Source: Streptomyces yangpuensis (GTDB lineage Bacteria > Actinomycetota > Actinomycetes > Streptomycetales > Streptomycetaceae). From it: a DNA stretch of 64,000 bases. The first letter of the stretch is position 1, and every line of letters starts with the position of its first letter. Below are positions 35,852 to 44,250 of this stretch, piece after piece. A program made the translations under genes and the position numbers. The DNA is taken from the NCBI RefSeq assembly GCF_001005295.1, contig NZ_LBMK01000006.1, positions 270,606-334,605 on the forward strand. The letters are read 5' to 3'. The notes beneath the pieces were generated by a model. That model did not search any database. It was not told the DNA's origin and saw nothing but the letters and a program-made list of their open reading frames with translations.

Positions 35852-36649
35852 GTGACCACCACCGCAGACAGTGCCGCCGCCATCACTGCCCAGAACCGCT
35901 CCCAGAGCCGACTCGAGCCGGTGCATGCCATGAACGACGCAAACCTGAACCCGGATGCGGACGCCGCTGTGCGTCCCGCGCGCTCGCTGCCAGGTCGACC
36001 TCCAGGCATCCGCGCCGACAGCTCCGGACTCACGGACCGGCAGCGGAGGGTCATCGAGGTCATTCGCGACTCCGTGCAGCGCCGGGGTTACCCGCCGTCG
36101 ATGCGCGAGATCGGCCAGGCGGTCGGCCTGTCCAGCACGTCGTCGGTGGCGCACCAGCTGATGGCTCTGGAGCGCAAGGGCTTCCTGCGCCGCGACCCGC
36201 ACCGGCCCCGGGCCTACGAGGTGCGCGGCTCGGACCAGCCCAGCTCGCAGCCCACGGACACCACCGGCAAGCCCGCCGCCTCCTACGTTCCCCTCGTCGG
36301 CCGAATCGCCGCCGGCGGCCCGATCCTCGCTGAGGAGTCGGTCGAGGACGTCTTCCCGCTCCCCCGCCAGCTCGTCGGCGACGGTGAGCTCTTCGTCCTC
36401 AAGGTCGTCGGCGACTCGATGATCGAGGCCGCCATCTGTGACGGCGACTGGGTCACGGTCCGTCGCCAGCCCGTCGCGGAGAACGGCGACATCGTCGCCG
36501 CGATGCTGGACGGCGAGGCCACCGTCAAGCGCTTCAAGCGCGAGGACGGCCATGTCTGGCTCCTCCCGCACAACGCCGCCTACCAGCCGATCCCCGGTGA
36601 CGAGGCGACCATCCTCGGCAAGGTCGTCGCGGTCCTGCGCCGCGTCTGA
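35852..36649 (+). CDS. lexA: SOS repressor LexA
   Basis: The 265-residue repressor has a helix-turn-helix domain (LTDRQRRVIEVIRDSVQRRG, then PPSMREIGQAVGLSSTSSVA) and an S24 self-cleaving protease domain: the Ala-Gly scissile bond in GRIAAGGPILAEE, nucleophile Ser in VVGDSMIEAAI and Lys in GEATVKRFKRED. GTG at 35852 follows GAGGGG. The first 60 residues are a variable extension compared with E. coli LexA, as in other Streptomyces. It controls DNA-damage genes. The LexA box upstream, the divergent nrdRJ genes and the dinG-like helicase downstream place it in a DNA-metabolism block. Confidence 0.97.
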   Translation: MTTTADSAAAITAQNRSQSRLEPVHAMNDANLNPDADAAVRPARSLPGRPPGIRADSSGLTDRQRRVIEVIRDSVQRRGYPPSMREIGQAVGLSSTSSVAHQLMALERKGFLRRDPHRPRAYEVRGSDQPSSQPTDTTGKPAASYVPLVGRIAAGGPILAEESVEDVFPLPRQLVGDGELFVLKVVGDSMIEAAICDGDWVTVRRQPVAENGDIVAAMLDGEATVKRFKREDGHVWLLPHNAAYQPIPGDEATILGKVVAVLRRV

Positions 36650-36669
36650 CCCCGCCCCTCCCTAGCCAG

Positions 36670-36700
36670 CCCCCGGGACCCACTGCGCCGGTCCCGGGGG
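36670..36700 (+). terminator. Rho-independent terminator of lexA
   Basis: 11-bp arms CCCCCGGGACC (36670-36680) and GGTCCCGGGGG (36690-36700), loop 9 nt, followed by TTGTTCTGTT, a rare T-rich tail here. It lies 21 bases after the lexA stop. The convergent helicase gene ends at 36759 and may use it too. Confidence 0.88.
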
Positions 36701-36758
36701 TTGTTCTGTTCCCGGCCCCCACTGCCTCTGCTGCTGCCCCTGTTTCCGCGTCCGCGAA

Positions 36759-38729
36759 CTACTTGCCGTCCGCCTGAGCGGCGGCGTCGATCGCGGCCAG
36801 CGAACGGCGGACCTGGTTGCGGTCGTTGGTGTACCAGAAGTCCGGCAGCGTGGCCCGCAGGAAGCTCCCGTACCGGGCCGTGGCCAGGCGGGGGTCCAGG
36901 ACCGCGACGACACCCCGGTCACCCGAGGCCCGTACGAGCCGGCCCGCACCCTGAGCCATCAGCAGGGCCGCGTGCGTGGCGGCGACGGCCATGAAGCCGT
37001 TGCCCCCGTGCTCCTCCACCGACTTCTGGCGGGCGCTCATCAGCGGGTCGTCGGGGCGCGGGAAGGGGATCCGGTCCATGATCACCAGCTGGCAACTGGG
37101 GCCGGGCACGTCCACGCCCTGCCACAGCGACAGCGTCCCGAACAGGCAGGTCTTCGGGTCGGCGGCGAAGTTCTTGATCAGCTCGCCGAGTGTCTCCTCG
37201 CCCTGAAGCAAGATCGGGTTGTCGAGCCGGGCGCGCAGCTCCTCGGCGGCTGCCTTGGCACCGCGCATGGAGGAGAACAGGCCGAGGGTGCGGCCGCCCG
37301 CCGCCTCGATCAGCTCGGCGAGCTCGTCCATCATGTCGCCGCGGGTGCCTTCCCGGCCCGGCGTGGCCAGGTGTTTGGCGACGTAGAGGATGCCCTGCTT
37401 CGGGTAGTCGAAGGGCGAGCCGACGTCCAGGCCCTTCCACAGGGGCACGTCGTCCCCTTCGACGCCCTCCGGAGAGAGCCCCAGGGACGCGGCGACGCCG
37501 TTGAAGTCACCGCCGATCTTCAAGGTGGCGGAGGTGAGGACCACCGATCGGTCCTCGAAGAGCTTCTCGCGCAGCAGCCCGGACACCGACAGCGGGGCGA
37601 CCCGGAGGGTGGCGCCGAAGCGGTCGTGGCGCTCGTACCAGACGACGTCGTACTCGGAGCCGTTCGTGATCCGTTCCGCCACCGAGTGGATGTTCTCCAC
37701 GGCCGCCAGGGCCTGCTTGCGGACCGCGTCCTCGTCGTGGACGGACTTGTCCCGGGTGGCACCGATCGCCGAGATCACATTGCGCGAGGCGTCCCGCAGG
37801 GACATCAGGGCGTAACCGAGGTCCTCGGGGATCTCCTCCAGGCGGCCCGGGAGCGCCAGCTCCATGACGCGTTCGAAGGTTTCGGAGGCGGTCTGCAGCG
37901 CGTCCGCGATCTTCTCGTCGACCAGCTTGGCGGAGCGCTTCACGGCCCGGTTGACCTGGCCGGGGGTCAGTTCGCCGGTGGCGACCCCGGTCACCCTGGA
38001 GACCAGCTCGTGGGCCTCGTCCACGATCAGCACCTCGTGCTGCGGCAGCACGGGGGCCCCCTCGATGGCGTCGATGGCGAGCAGCGCGTGGTTGGTGACG
38101 ACCACGTCCGCGAGCTTGGCCCGCTCGCGCGCCGCCTCGGCGAAGCACTCGGCTCCGTACGCGCACTTCGTCGCACCCAGGCACTCTCGGGAGGAGACCG
38201 AGATCTGCGACCACGCCTTGTCGGACACGCCCGGGGTCAGGTCGTCCCGGTCGCCGGTCTCCGTCTCGTCGGCCCAGTCGCGCAGGCGCAGCAGGTCCTT
38301 GCCGAGCTTGCTCGTGGGGGTGGCCGCCTCGAACTGGTCGAAGAGGCCCTCCTCCTCGTCCTGCGGGGCACCCTCGTGCAGGCGGTGCAGGCAGAGATAG
38401 TTCGACCTGCCCTTGAGCATGGCGAACTGCGGCCGGCGGCGCAGTTGCGGGTGCAGGGCCTCCACTGTCCGGGGCAGGTCGCGCTCGACGAGTTGCCGCT
38501 GGAGTGCGAGGGTCGCGGTGGCCACGACCACGCGCTCGCCGTGGGCGAGGGCCGGCACCAGGTAGCCGAGGGACTTACCGGTGCCGGTTCCCGCCTGGAT
38601 GAGCCGGTGGGAGTTGTCGTCGATCGCTTCGGCGACGGCTTCGGCCATGGCCACCTGGCCGGGGCGCTCCGTACCGCCGACGGCGGAGACGGCGGCGTGC
38701 AGCAGGTCGGGGAGGGAGGGCTTCGTCAT
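36759..38729 (-). CDS. DinG/XPD-family ATP-dependent DNA helicase
   Basis: The 656-residue superfamily 2 helicase has Walker A AGTGTGKSLGYLVPAL, Walker B VLIVDEAHEL (DEAH), SATLKIGG, the late LFGTLSLWQGVDVPG, and the arginine-finger motif AQGAGRLVRASGDRG. Four Cys around GRSNYLCLHRL and SRECLGATKCAYGAECFAE fit the 4Fe-4S cluster of the DinG/XPD group. It unwinds DNA, RNA-DNA hybrids or R-loops with 5'-3' polarity. ATG at 38729 was chosen; no good ribosome site is visible. Convergent with lexA; no SOS box was found upstream. Confidence 0.92.
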   Translation of the reverse strand: MTKPSLPDLLHAAVSAVGGTERPGQVAMAEAVAEAIDDNSHRLIQAGTGTGKSLGYLVPALAHGERVVVATATLALQRQLVERDLPRTVEALHPQLRRRPQFAMLKGRSNYLCLHRLHEGAPQDEEEGLFDQFEAATPTSKLGKDLLRLRDWADETETGDRDDLTPGVSDKAWSQISVSSRECLGATKCAYGAECFAEAARERAKLADVVVTNHALLAIDAIEGAPVLPQHEVLIVDEAHELVSRVTGVATGELTPGQVNRAVKRSAKLVDEKIADALQTASETFERVMELALPGRLEEIPEDLGYALMSLRDASRNVISAIGATRDKSVHDEDAVRKQALAAVENIHSVAERITNGSEYDVVWYERHDRFGATLRVAPLSVSGLLREKLFEDRSVVLTSATLKIGGDFNGVAASLGLSPEGVEGDDVPLWKGLDVGSPFDYPKQGILYVAKHLATPGREGTRGDMMDELAELIEAAGGRTLGLFSSMRGAKAAAEELRARLDNPILLQGEETLGELIKNFAADPKTCLFGTLSLWQGVDVPGPSCQLVIMDRIPFPRPDDPLMSARQKSVEEHGGNGFMAVAATHAALLMAQGAGRLVRASGDRGVVAVLDPRLATARYGSFLRATLPDFWYTNDRNQVRRSLAAIDAAAQADGK

Positions 38730-38783
38730 AGCACTGACAACCCTACGGGGCCCCGCTGACAGCGGGCGCACACCGACGGCGAT

Positions 38784-39445
38784 TCATGGCCGGTGGAGAA
38801 GGTTGGGCGCGGTCCCGTACCGCAGGGCGTGCGGGCGGTCGGGACGGTCGCGGTAGCCGTCCTCGTAGAGCCGTTCCTGTTCAGACACAGCCTCGCGATG
38901 CGCTCGCCGAGCAGGTCGAAGGGCTCGTAGCGCTCCTTGAGCTCGTCGAAGCGCGCCTGGTGGCGCCTGATCTCGGCCCTCACGAGCGACCAGAAATCGT
39001 CCTCCGGGACGTCGAGGCGGTCCTCCACAGAGCGGACAGGTAGCGGAAGACTCCGATGTTCGGACAGTCCGATGCGGCCCTTGGTGAGGACGGGCGAGGG
39101 GTGGCCGGTCTGGTGGCCTTCGAGGGCCGCGTGGTCCAGGTCGGCGAGGACGTCGGCGGTGAGGGCGGTGTGGTCGAGCCGGGCGTCGGCGGCAAGGGTG
39201 GCGCTGCGTTCGCGGACGAGGTGACCAAGGGTGGCTCCGTCGAGGCCGAGGAGAGTGCGGGCGCGGACGAGGAAGGCGTACGGGTCCCCGAAGGAGGTCG
39301 GGGACGCCGATGCGGGTGGGGGCGGTGGGGCGACGGCGGCAGGACGGGCTCCGTCGGGTCGGGGCTGCTGGGAAGTTCGGCACGGACTCCTCGGAGATCG
39401 GGAACTTTGCTGCGCGGCGCAGAGTTTTCGAGGGGAGAGGTGCAA
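38784..39445 (-). pseudogene. Decayed second NIS (IucA/IucC) siderophore synthetase
   Basis: From about residue 50 the frame reads an N-terminal NIS synthetase part ending with the family motif GHQTGHPSPVLTKGRIGLSE (compare GHPxHPxxKxRxGxs in the intact gene upstream). At about 39055 it jumps directly into the C-terminal part (PVRSVEDRLDVPEDDFW ... LGERIARLCLNRN); some 300 central residues with ATP and carboxylate sites are missing. At about 38875 a frameshift occurs: the frame ending at 38784 carries the rest, RLYEDGYRDRPDRPHALRYG, ending NLLHRP, similar to NIS C-termini. It sits 34 bp after the acetyltransferase gene, in operon order. The gene cannot make an active enzyme. Confidence 0.68.
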
Positions 39446-39479
39446 GCGGCCACGACGGTCGGGCGAGCGGGTACGGCGA

Positions 39480-40196
39480 TCAGAGGAGATTGCGCAGGGC
39501 CCGTTCCCGGACCATCAGGGCGGCGCGCTTCTCGGGGAGGTCGATTTCCGCATGGCAGCGGAAGCCTGAGCTGAGGAAGGCCGATACGGAGGGGGTGTTG
39601 CGGATGTCCGGTTCCGCGACGATGCGTGTGCAGCGGGGACGGTTGCCGAGGACGAGGTCGGCGACGGCGCGGAGCAGAGCCGTGCCCAGCCCGCGGCCGC
39701 GGTTCGTGCCGTCTCCGATGAGCAGGTGGATACCCGTGTCGTGGGGGCGCGCCGGGTAGTGCCGGGAGATCGGGTCGAGGTCGGCCCGGTAGATCTCCCA
39801 GTAGCTCATCGGTGTGCCATCGAGGAGGCCGAGGCAGGGGATGCTCTCGCCGTCGCCGTCGAGCTGGGACCGCAGGTGGGCCGCGGTGACCGCGGCGGGC
39901 CCGTCGAGTTCCCAGTAGGCGGCCACCTCGGGGTCGTTCATCCAGCGGGTGAGGAGTGGCAGGTCTCGGCCCGGCCGTACGGGTTCGAGGCGGAAGGCTC
40001 CGGCCCGGGTGGTGACGCTGCCCCAGGTGGCCGGTGAATCCAGCAGGTCGGCCTCGGCAAGCAGGGGCAACAGGTCGGCGTTGAGACGAGTCGCGGCGGT
40101 CGGCTGCACGAGGCCGAGGACCTCGAAGGCATCGACGTCGCGCGGGGCGTCGAGACGGGGTCCGGCTGCAACGGCGGCGGTGTCCGTGAGGCGCAT
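39480..40196 (-). CDS. Siderophore-type GNAT acetyltransferase (IucB/AlcB/RhbD-like)
   Basis: The 238-residue enzyme is from the family that acylates the hydroxylamine or amine of siderophore building blocks with acetyl-CoA or succinyl-CoA. A typical segment LLTRWMNDPEVAAYWELDG is followed by the acetyl-CoA site GIHLLIGDGTNRGRGLGTAL. The start at 40196 is preceded by an ideal GGAGGAG; a longer frame begins at 40232, overlapping the NIS synthetase stop by 4 bp (ATGA), so either start keeps the operon coupled. It lies between the active and the decayed NIS synthetase genes. Confidence 0.85.
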   Translation of the reverse strand: MRLTDTAAVAAGPRLDAPRDVDAFEVLGLVQPTAATRLNADLLPLLAEADLLDSPATWGSVTTRAGAFRLEPVRPGRDLPLLTRWMNDPEVAAYWELDGPAAVTAAHLRSQLDGDGESIPCLGLLDGTPMSYWEIYRADLDPISRHYPARPHDTGIHLLIGDGTNRGRGLGTALLRAVADLVLGNRPRCTRIVAEPDIRNTPSVSAFLSSGFRCHAEIDLPEKRAALMVRERALRNLL

Positions 40197-40228
40197 CGGG
40201 GATCTCCTCCGCGTCGGGCGCCGACGCG

Positions 40229-42604
40229 TCAATCGTGAAGGGGGTTGGTGATGGTGACGTAGACGGACTGGGTGTCGACGGGACCGACCAGCTCGTCGAG
40301 GCCGCCCAGGCGGGTGAGCAGGTTCGCCTTGCAGCGCAGGGTGGGCGAGTCGAGGAGCCGGGTGGGGAGCGGGCCGAGGCCCGCTGCCTTGGCGAGGAAG
40401 CGGCGGAAGGCGGCCAGGAGGACGCGTTCGTCGGCGAGGCGCTGGGAGCCGAAGGCACCGATCAGGCCGAGCACGTTGTTGATGCCGAGGTAGTAGGCGA
40501 AGCGCTCGTCGGTGACGGAGTCAGACACGAAGGTGTCGCTGCGGCTGCCGATGCCGGGGAGCCTCTGCTCCAGTTCCGCGCGGCGGGATGCGCGGAAGTA
40601 GTAGCCCTGGTTGTCGCGGTAGCGGCCGCCGGCCGGCCAGCCGGCCTGGTCGAGGAGGACCAGCGTGTTCTGCTGGTGCGCTTCGAGGGCGATGCCGGCG
40701 AGGGCGTCGAAGGCGAGGACAGGAAGGACCACGTGGTCGAGGTAGCGCAGGAACCACTCGGCGGCGACGGCTGAGGTGGTGTGTCCGGTGGCGTAGGCGA
40801 GACCGGTGACGATCTCGGCGAGTCGGGAGCTCATGGTGGTCCGGCCGGGCCATGGGCGGGGGGAGGTGAGCGCGGCGATGCAGACGGCGTCGTCGCCCGA
40901 GCGGAAGGGGTTGTGACGGAGCAGGGCGTCGAGGCCGGGGACGGGGGTGCCGTCGGGGGCGTCCACGGCCACCCAGGCCGGGTCGCGGACGATGTCGAAG
41001 CCGGGGTGGGCTGCCTGCCATTGCTCGGCGAGGCCGGTGCGGAGCAGCCGGTGCACCTCGACGCCGCGGTGGAGTTCCTTGCGGAGGTTCTCGCGGCGGG
41101 AGTTGGTGATGCGCAGGCCGAGGGAGAGCTTGAGCATCGCGGGGACGCCGGGCCGGTGGACGGTGCGGACGGAGGAGGTCGGGTACCAGGCCTCGCCGTG
41201 CGGACCCAGGTCGTGCAGGAGTCCTGCGTCGCGAAGGGCGGTGACGGAGGGGCGTTGGAGGAGGTCTCGGGCCTGCCAGGGATGCAGGGGAAGAGGGGTG
41301 GTGCCGTCGGGCATGGAGAGTCCGGGGGCGAGCCGGCCGAGGAGTTGCGGTGCTGAGACGGGCCGGCCGCGCTCGGTCCAGGCGGATTCGGTGGCGAGCG
41401 CGGAGGGAGCGACCGCGAACCAGTGCAGGGGGAAGGAGCCGTGGAGTTCGGGTGAGTAACGACGGGCCTCGGTCTCGGAGAGTCCTTCACGGCTCTTCGG
41501 GTCGGGCTGGAGGGGGTGACCGAGCAGGAGCGACTGTTCGGCGGTGAGGAAGCGGTCCGCGGAGACAGGGGCCGGGGCGGTGGGGCGCTCTCGCCGGTCG
41601 GCGATGAACTCGGTGGTACGGCGCACCGAGTCGGCGACCCGGCCGACGAGATCGGCGCTGCCGTGACCGTCGCCCGCGCCCTCGCGGGCGATGAGCGCGG
41701 CAAGGGTGACGGCGTCCAGGCAGGGCGCGGTGGGGGCCGCGCCTTCCAGGCGGGCGGGGCCGAAGCGGTGCCAGCCCGCGTGGGACCAGTGGCGTACGCC
41801 GGCCAGCACGGCGGTACCGGACGCGGGAAGGGGGATGCGCAGCGGGCTCCCGGCGGGGCCGTCGGGGCGGTGGAGTCCGGATTCGCGGACCCAGCACCGG
41901 AGCAGGTTCTCCACAGCCGCGGCTTCGGCGGCGCGGGCCGGGTCGGGGTCGTCCAGCGGGTCGGGGCCGGCGATCGGCTCAGGTCGGATGAAGCCGGGCC
42001 AACCGGTGCGCGCTCTGGGGGTGCCGTCCTTCTGGCGGGGCACGGTGGCGGTCGCCCCGGCGTCGGCCGCGCCGGACTGCGGGGGCAGTGTGCCGGGCGC
42101 GGCCTCCTGGCCCAGGGGGTGCTCGGTCGTGTGCCCGTCGGTGGGGGCGGCGGCATCGGAGCGGGGTACGGGGGCCGGTTCGGCCGAGGGGATGTGCGGG
42201 TCGGCCGGGCCGGGCTCCGGGGCCGCCGCCTGCACGTGCTCCGCGCCCCGGGACGTCGCGGGGGCCGGCGATGCCGGTGTGCTGGTGGCCGGGACGGGCC
42301 CGGGGGACGGCCGCGGCGGAGCAGGGTCCCGTACGGGGGCGGCGGCGGACGCCGCGGGTTCGGGACCGGGGTCCGGTGACGGCTGCCCCGGGGCGGCGGC
42401 TGTGGGCTCTGGGTGTGGGAGAGCCGTGCGGACCGGGTCGGGCTGCGGCCGTGTCGGTGGCTGCTGTGGCTGCGGGGGCGCCTGCCATTCGAGGGCGGCG
42501 GGCAGGGAGACAGCGGAAGCCGGGGTGACCGGAAGGGGGTTGGAGCGGATCGGTGTCGTCGGGGTGAGGGGAGTGGTCGGGGTGGACTGGTGCGGCTCGG
42601 GCAT
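40229..42604 (-). CDS. NIS siderophore synthetase (IucA/IucC family) with long Pro/Ala-rich N-terminus
   Basis: The protein has 791 residues, of which about 1-215 are Pro/Ala/Thr-rich low complexity (PTTPLTPTTP and similar), and about 225-791 are a full-length NIS synthetase of normal size. Family motifs: GHPLQPDPKSREGLSETEAR then YSPE, LPLHPWQARDLL, and the C-terminal RCKANLLTRLGG typical of the FhuF-like end. These enzymes join citrate or another carboxylate to an amine or alcohol with ATP, making hydroxamate/carboxylate siderophores. It starts 21 bp after the aminotransferase stop and is followed by the acetyltransferase. The extension could also be an annotation artefact of an internal start; a later start would leave a 600-bp hole. 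Confidence 0.9.
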   Translation of the reverse strand: MPEPHQSTPTTPLTPTTPIRSNPLPVTPASAVSLPAALEWQAPPQPQQPPTRPQPDPVRTALPHPEPTAAAPGQPSPDPGPEPAASAAAPVRDPAPPRPSPGPVPATSTPASPAPATSRGAEHVQAAAPEPGPADPHIPSAEPAPVPRSDAAAPTDGHTTEHPLGQEAAPGTLPPQSGAADAGATATVPRQKDGTPRARTGWPGFIRPEPIAGPDPLDDPDPARAAEAAAVENLLRCWVRESGLHRPDGPAGSPLRIPLPASGTAVLAGVRHWSHAGWHRFGPARLEGAAPTAPCLDAVTLAALIAREGAGDGHGSADLVGRVADSVRRTTEFIADRRERPTAPAPVSADRFLTAEQSLLLGHPLQPDPKSREGLSETEARRYSPELHGSFPLHWFAVAPSALATESAWTERGRPVSAPQLLGRLAPGLSMPDGTTPLPLHPWQARDLLQRPSVTALRDAGLLHDLGPHGEAWYPTSSVRTVHRPGVPAMLKLSLGLRITNSRRENLRKELHRGVEVHRLLRTGLAEQWQAAHPGFDIVRDPAWVAVDAPDGTPVPGLDALLRHNPFRSGDDAVCIAALTSPRPWPGRTTMSSRLAEIVTGLAYATGHTTSAVAAEWFLRYLDHVVLPVLAFDALAGIALEAHQQNTLVLLDQAGWPAGGRYRDNQGYYFRASRRAELEQRLPGIGSRSDTFVSDSVTDERFAYYLGINNVLGLIGAFGSQRLADERVLLAAFRRFLAKAAGLGPLPTRLLDSPTLRCKANLLTRLGGLDELVGPVDTQSVYVTITNPLHD

Positions 42605-42625
42605 CGCGGGTCCTCGGGTGGCAGG

Positions 42626-44062
42626 TCAGCGGGTCCGGCGGGCGGCGGCCGGGATGGCGTCGGCCAGGCGGTCGAGGACCGCCGCGGCCTGCTCGTCGGT
42701 CAGGGTCAGCGGTGGGAGCAGGCGTACTACGGCGCCGTGGCGGCCGCCGAGTTCGACGATCAGGCCCCGCTCCAGGCACTCCTGGCGGACGGCCGCGGCG
42801 AGGGCCGGTGCGGCGGCCCCGGTGTCGGGATCGACGAGTTCGAGGCCGATCATCAGGCCCCGGCCCCGGACGTCCCCGATGCAGGGGTGGCCTGAGGCCA
42901 GACCGCGCAGGGCGGCCAGCATCCGGTCGCCGAGGACGGCGGCGCGTTCCGCGAGCCGGTTCTCACGGACGAAGGTGAGCGTGGCGGTGCCGGCGGCCAT
43001 GGCGAGCTGGTTGCCGCGGAAGGTTCCGGCGTGGGCTCCGGGGGTCCAGACGTCCAGGCCCGACCGGTACACGATCACCGCGAGGGGCAGGCTGCCTCCG
43101 ATCGCCTTGGACAGGACCATCACGTCGGGCACCACCCCGGCGTGGTCGACGCCCCAGAAGGCTCCGGTCCGGCCGACCCCCGTCTGCACCTCGTCGGCAA
43201 TGAGGGGGATCCCCCTCGACGCGGTGATCTCGCGCATGCGACGCAGCCAGGCATCCGGGGCGGGGTTGACCCCGCCCTCGCCCTGCACGGGTTCGACAAT
43301 CAGGCCCGCGGGGAGGGGGATACCGCCCTTGGGGTCGTCGAGCAGGTTCTCCGTCCAGCGCGCGGCGAGTTCGGCTCCCTCCGGGCCGCCGACGCCGAAC
43401 GGGCAGCGGAAGTCCTGCGGGTAGGGAAGCCGGGTCACCCTGGTCTCGGCAGCGCCTCCCGAGGCTTCCAGGGCTCCGGCGGTCATCCCGTGGTACGCCC
43501 CGGTGAAGGCGAGCAGTCCGGATCGCCCGGTCGCGGTGCGGACCAGTTTCAGGGCGGCTTCGACGGCGTCCGTGCCGGCGGGCCCGCAGAACTGGATGCG
43601 CGCGTCGGCAGCCAGCTCCGGCGGCAGGTTGGCGAACAGTTCCGTGGTGAAGGCGTCCTTGACCGGTGTCGCGAGGTCCAGCACGTGGAGCGGCGCACCC
43701 GAGTCGAGGACACCGCGGACTGCCTCCAGCACCACGGGATGGTTGTGTCCGAGCGCGAGGGTGCCGGCGCCGGAGAGACAGTCGAGGTAACGCCGGCCGT
43801 CGGCCCCCTCGATGGTCAGTCCGCGGGCCCGCACGGGGACGATGGGCAGGGACCGGGCATAGGTCCGGGCGGCGGACTCCCGCTGCGCCTGCCGTCGCAG
43901 GATGCCCTCGTGACCTGCTGCGCGGGCGCCCTGCGGGGGCACTTGGGGCGTCGCTCGCGGCGGGCTCTGTGTCGCGGCCGCCGCCGCCCCGGCCGGCTCG
44001 GTGAAAGCCACGAGTGCCGCTCCTCCCACACTGACTGCGCTGACGGATTGCCCTTCGAACAC
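42626..44062 (-). CDS. Diaminobutyrate-2-oxoglutarate aminotransferase
   Basis: The 478-residue class III PLP aminotransferase makes L-2,4-diaminobutyrate from aspartate semialdehyde, a precursor of siderophores (RhbA/EctB type). Motifs: FCGPAGTDAVEAALKLVRTA, GAYHGMTAGALEASGG, the PLP-contact Asp in LIADEVQTGVGRTG, and PLP-Lys in VMVLSKAIGGSLPLA. The first 50 residues are an Ala/Pro-rich extension. GTG at 44062 is preceded by GGAGGGGAG. It is the first gene of the NIS operon. EctB is unlikely because no ectA/ectC genes follow. No iron-box (DmdR/IdeR) repeat was found in the 188 bp upstream. Confidence 0.9.
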   Translation of the reverse strand: MFEGQSVSAVSVGGAALVAFTEPAGAAAAATQSPPRATPQVPPQGARAAGHEGILRRQAQRESAARTYARSLPIVPVRARGLTIEGADGRRYLDCLSGAGTLALGHNHPVVLEAVRGVLDSGAPLHVLDLATPVKDAFTTELFANLPPELAADARIQFCGPAGTDAVEAALKLVRTATGRSGLLAFTGAYHGMTAGALEASGGAAETRVTRLPYPQDFRCPFGVGGPEGAELAARWTENLLDDPKGGIPLPAGLIVEPVQGEGGVNPAPDAWLRRMREITASRGIPLIADEVQTGVGRTGAFWGVDHAGVVPDVMVLSKAIGGSLPLAVIVYRSGLDVWTPGAHAGTFRGNQLAMAAGTATLTFVRENRLAERAAVLGDRMLAALRGLASGHPCIGDVRGRGLMIGLELVDPDTGAAAPALAAAVRQECLERGLIVELGGRHGAVVRLLPPLTLTDEQAAAVLDRLADAIPAAARRTR

Positions 44063-44250
44063 CGACGCTCCCCTCCATCCCCCGTACGTACCAACGACGG
44101 TGAAGGCGACGGATCACGGGTGGACGCAAGATCCTTGGTACTCAAGATGTGAGTAAAAGGAACCGCTGACCCGGGCTGTGTCGTCCAAGGCGGCAGCGGC
44201 ATAGTGGGGGGCTCCACTCCAAGCCTCGAACCTCCAGGGGGACGAACGAC

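Noticed and set aside
36759..38729. SOS control of the DinG-like gene
   Set aside because: No CGAAC-N4-GTTCG box was found upstream of 38729, despite its position beside lexA.
44063..44250. Iron-box (DmdR/IdeR) upstream of the siderophore operon
   Set aside because: No 19-bp palindrome like TTAGGTTAGGCTAACCTAA could be found in the 188 bp.
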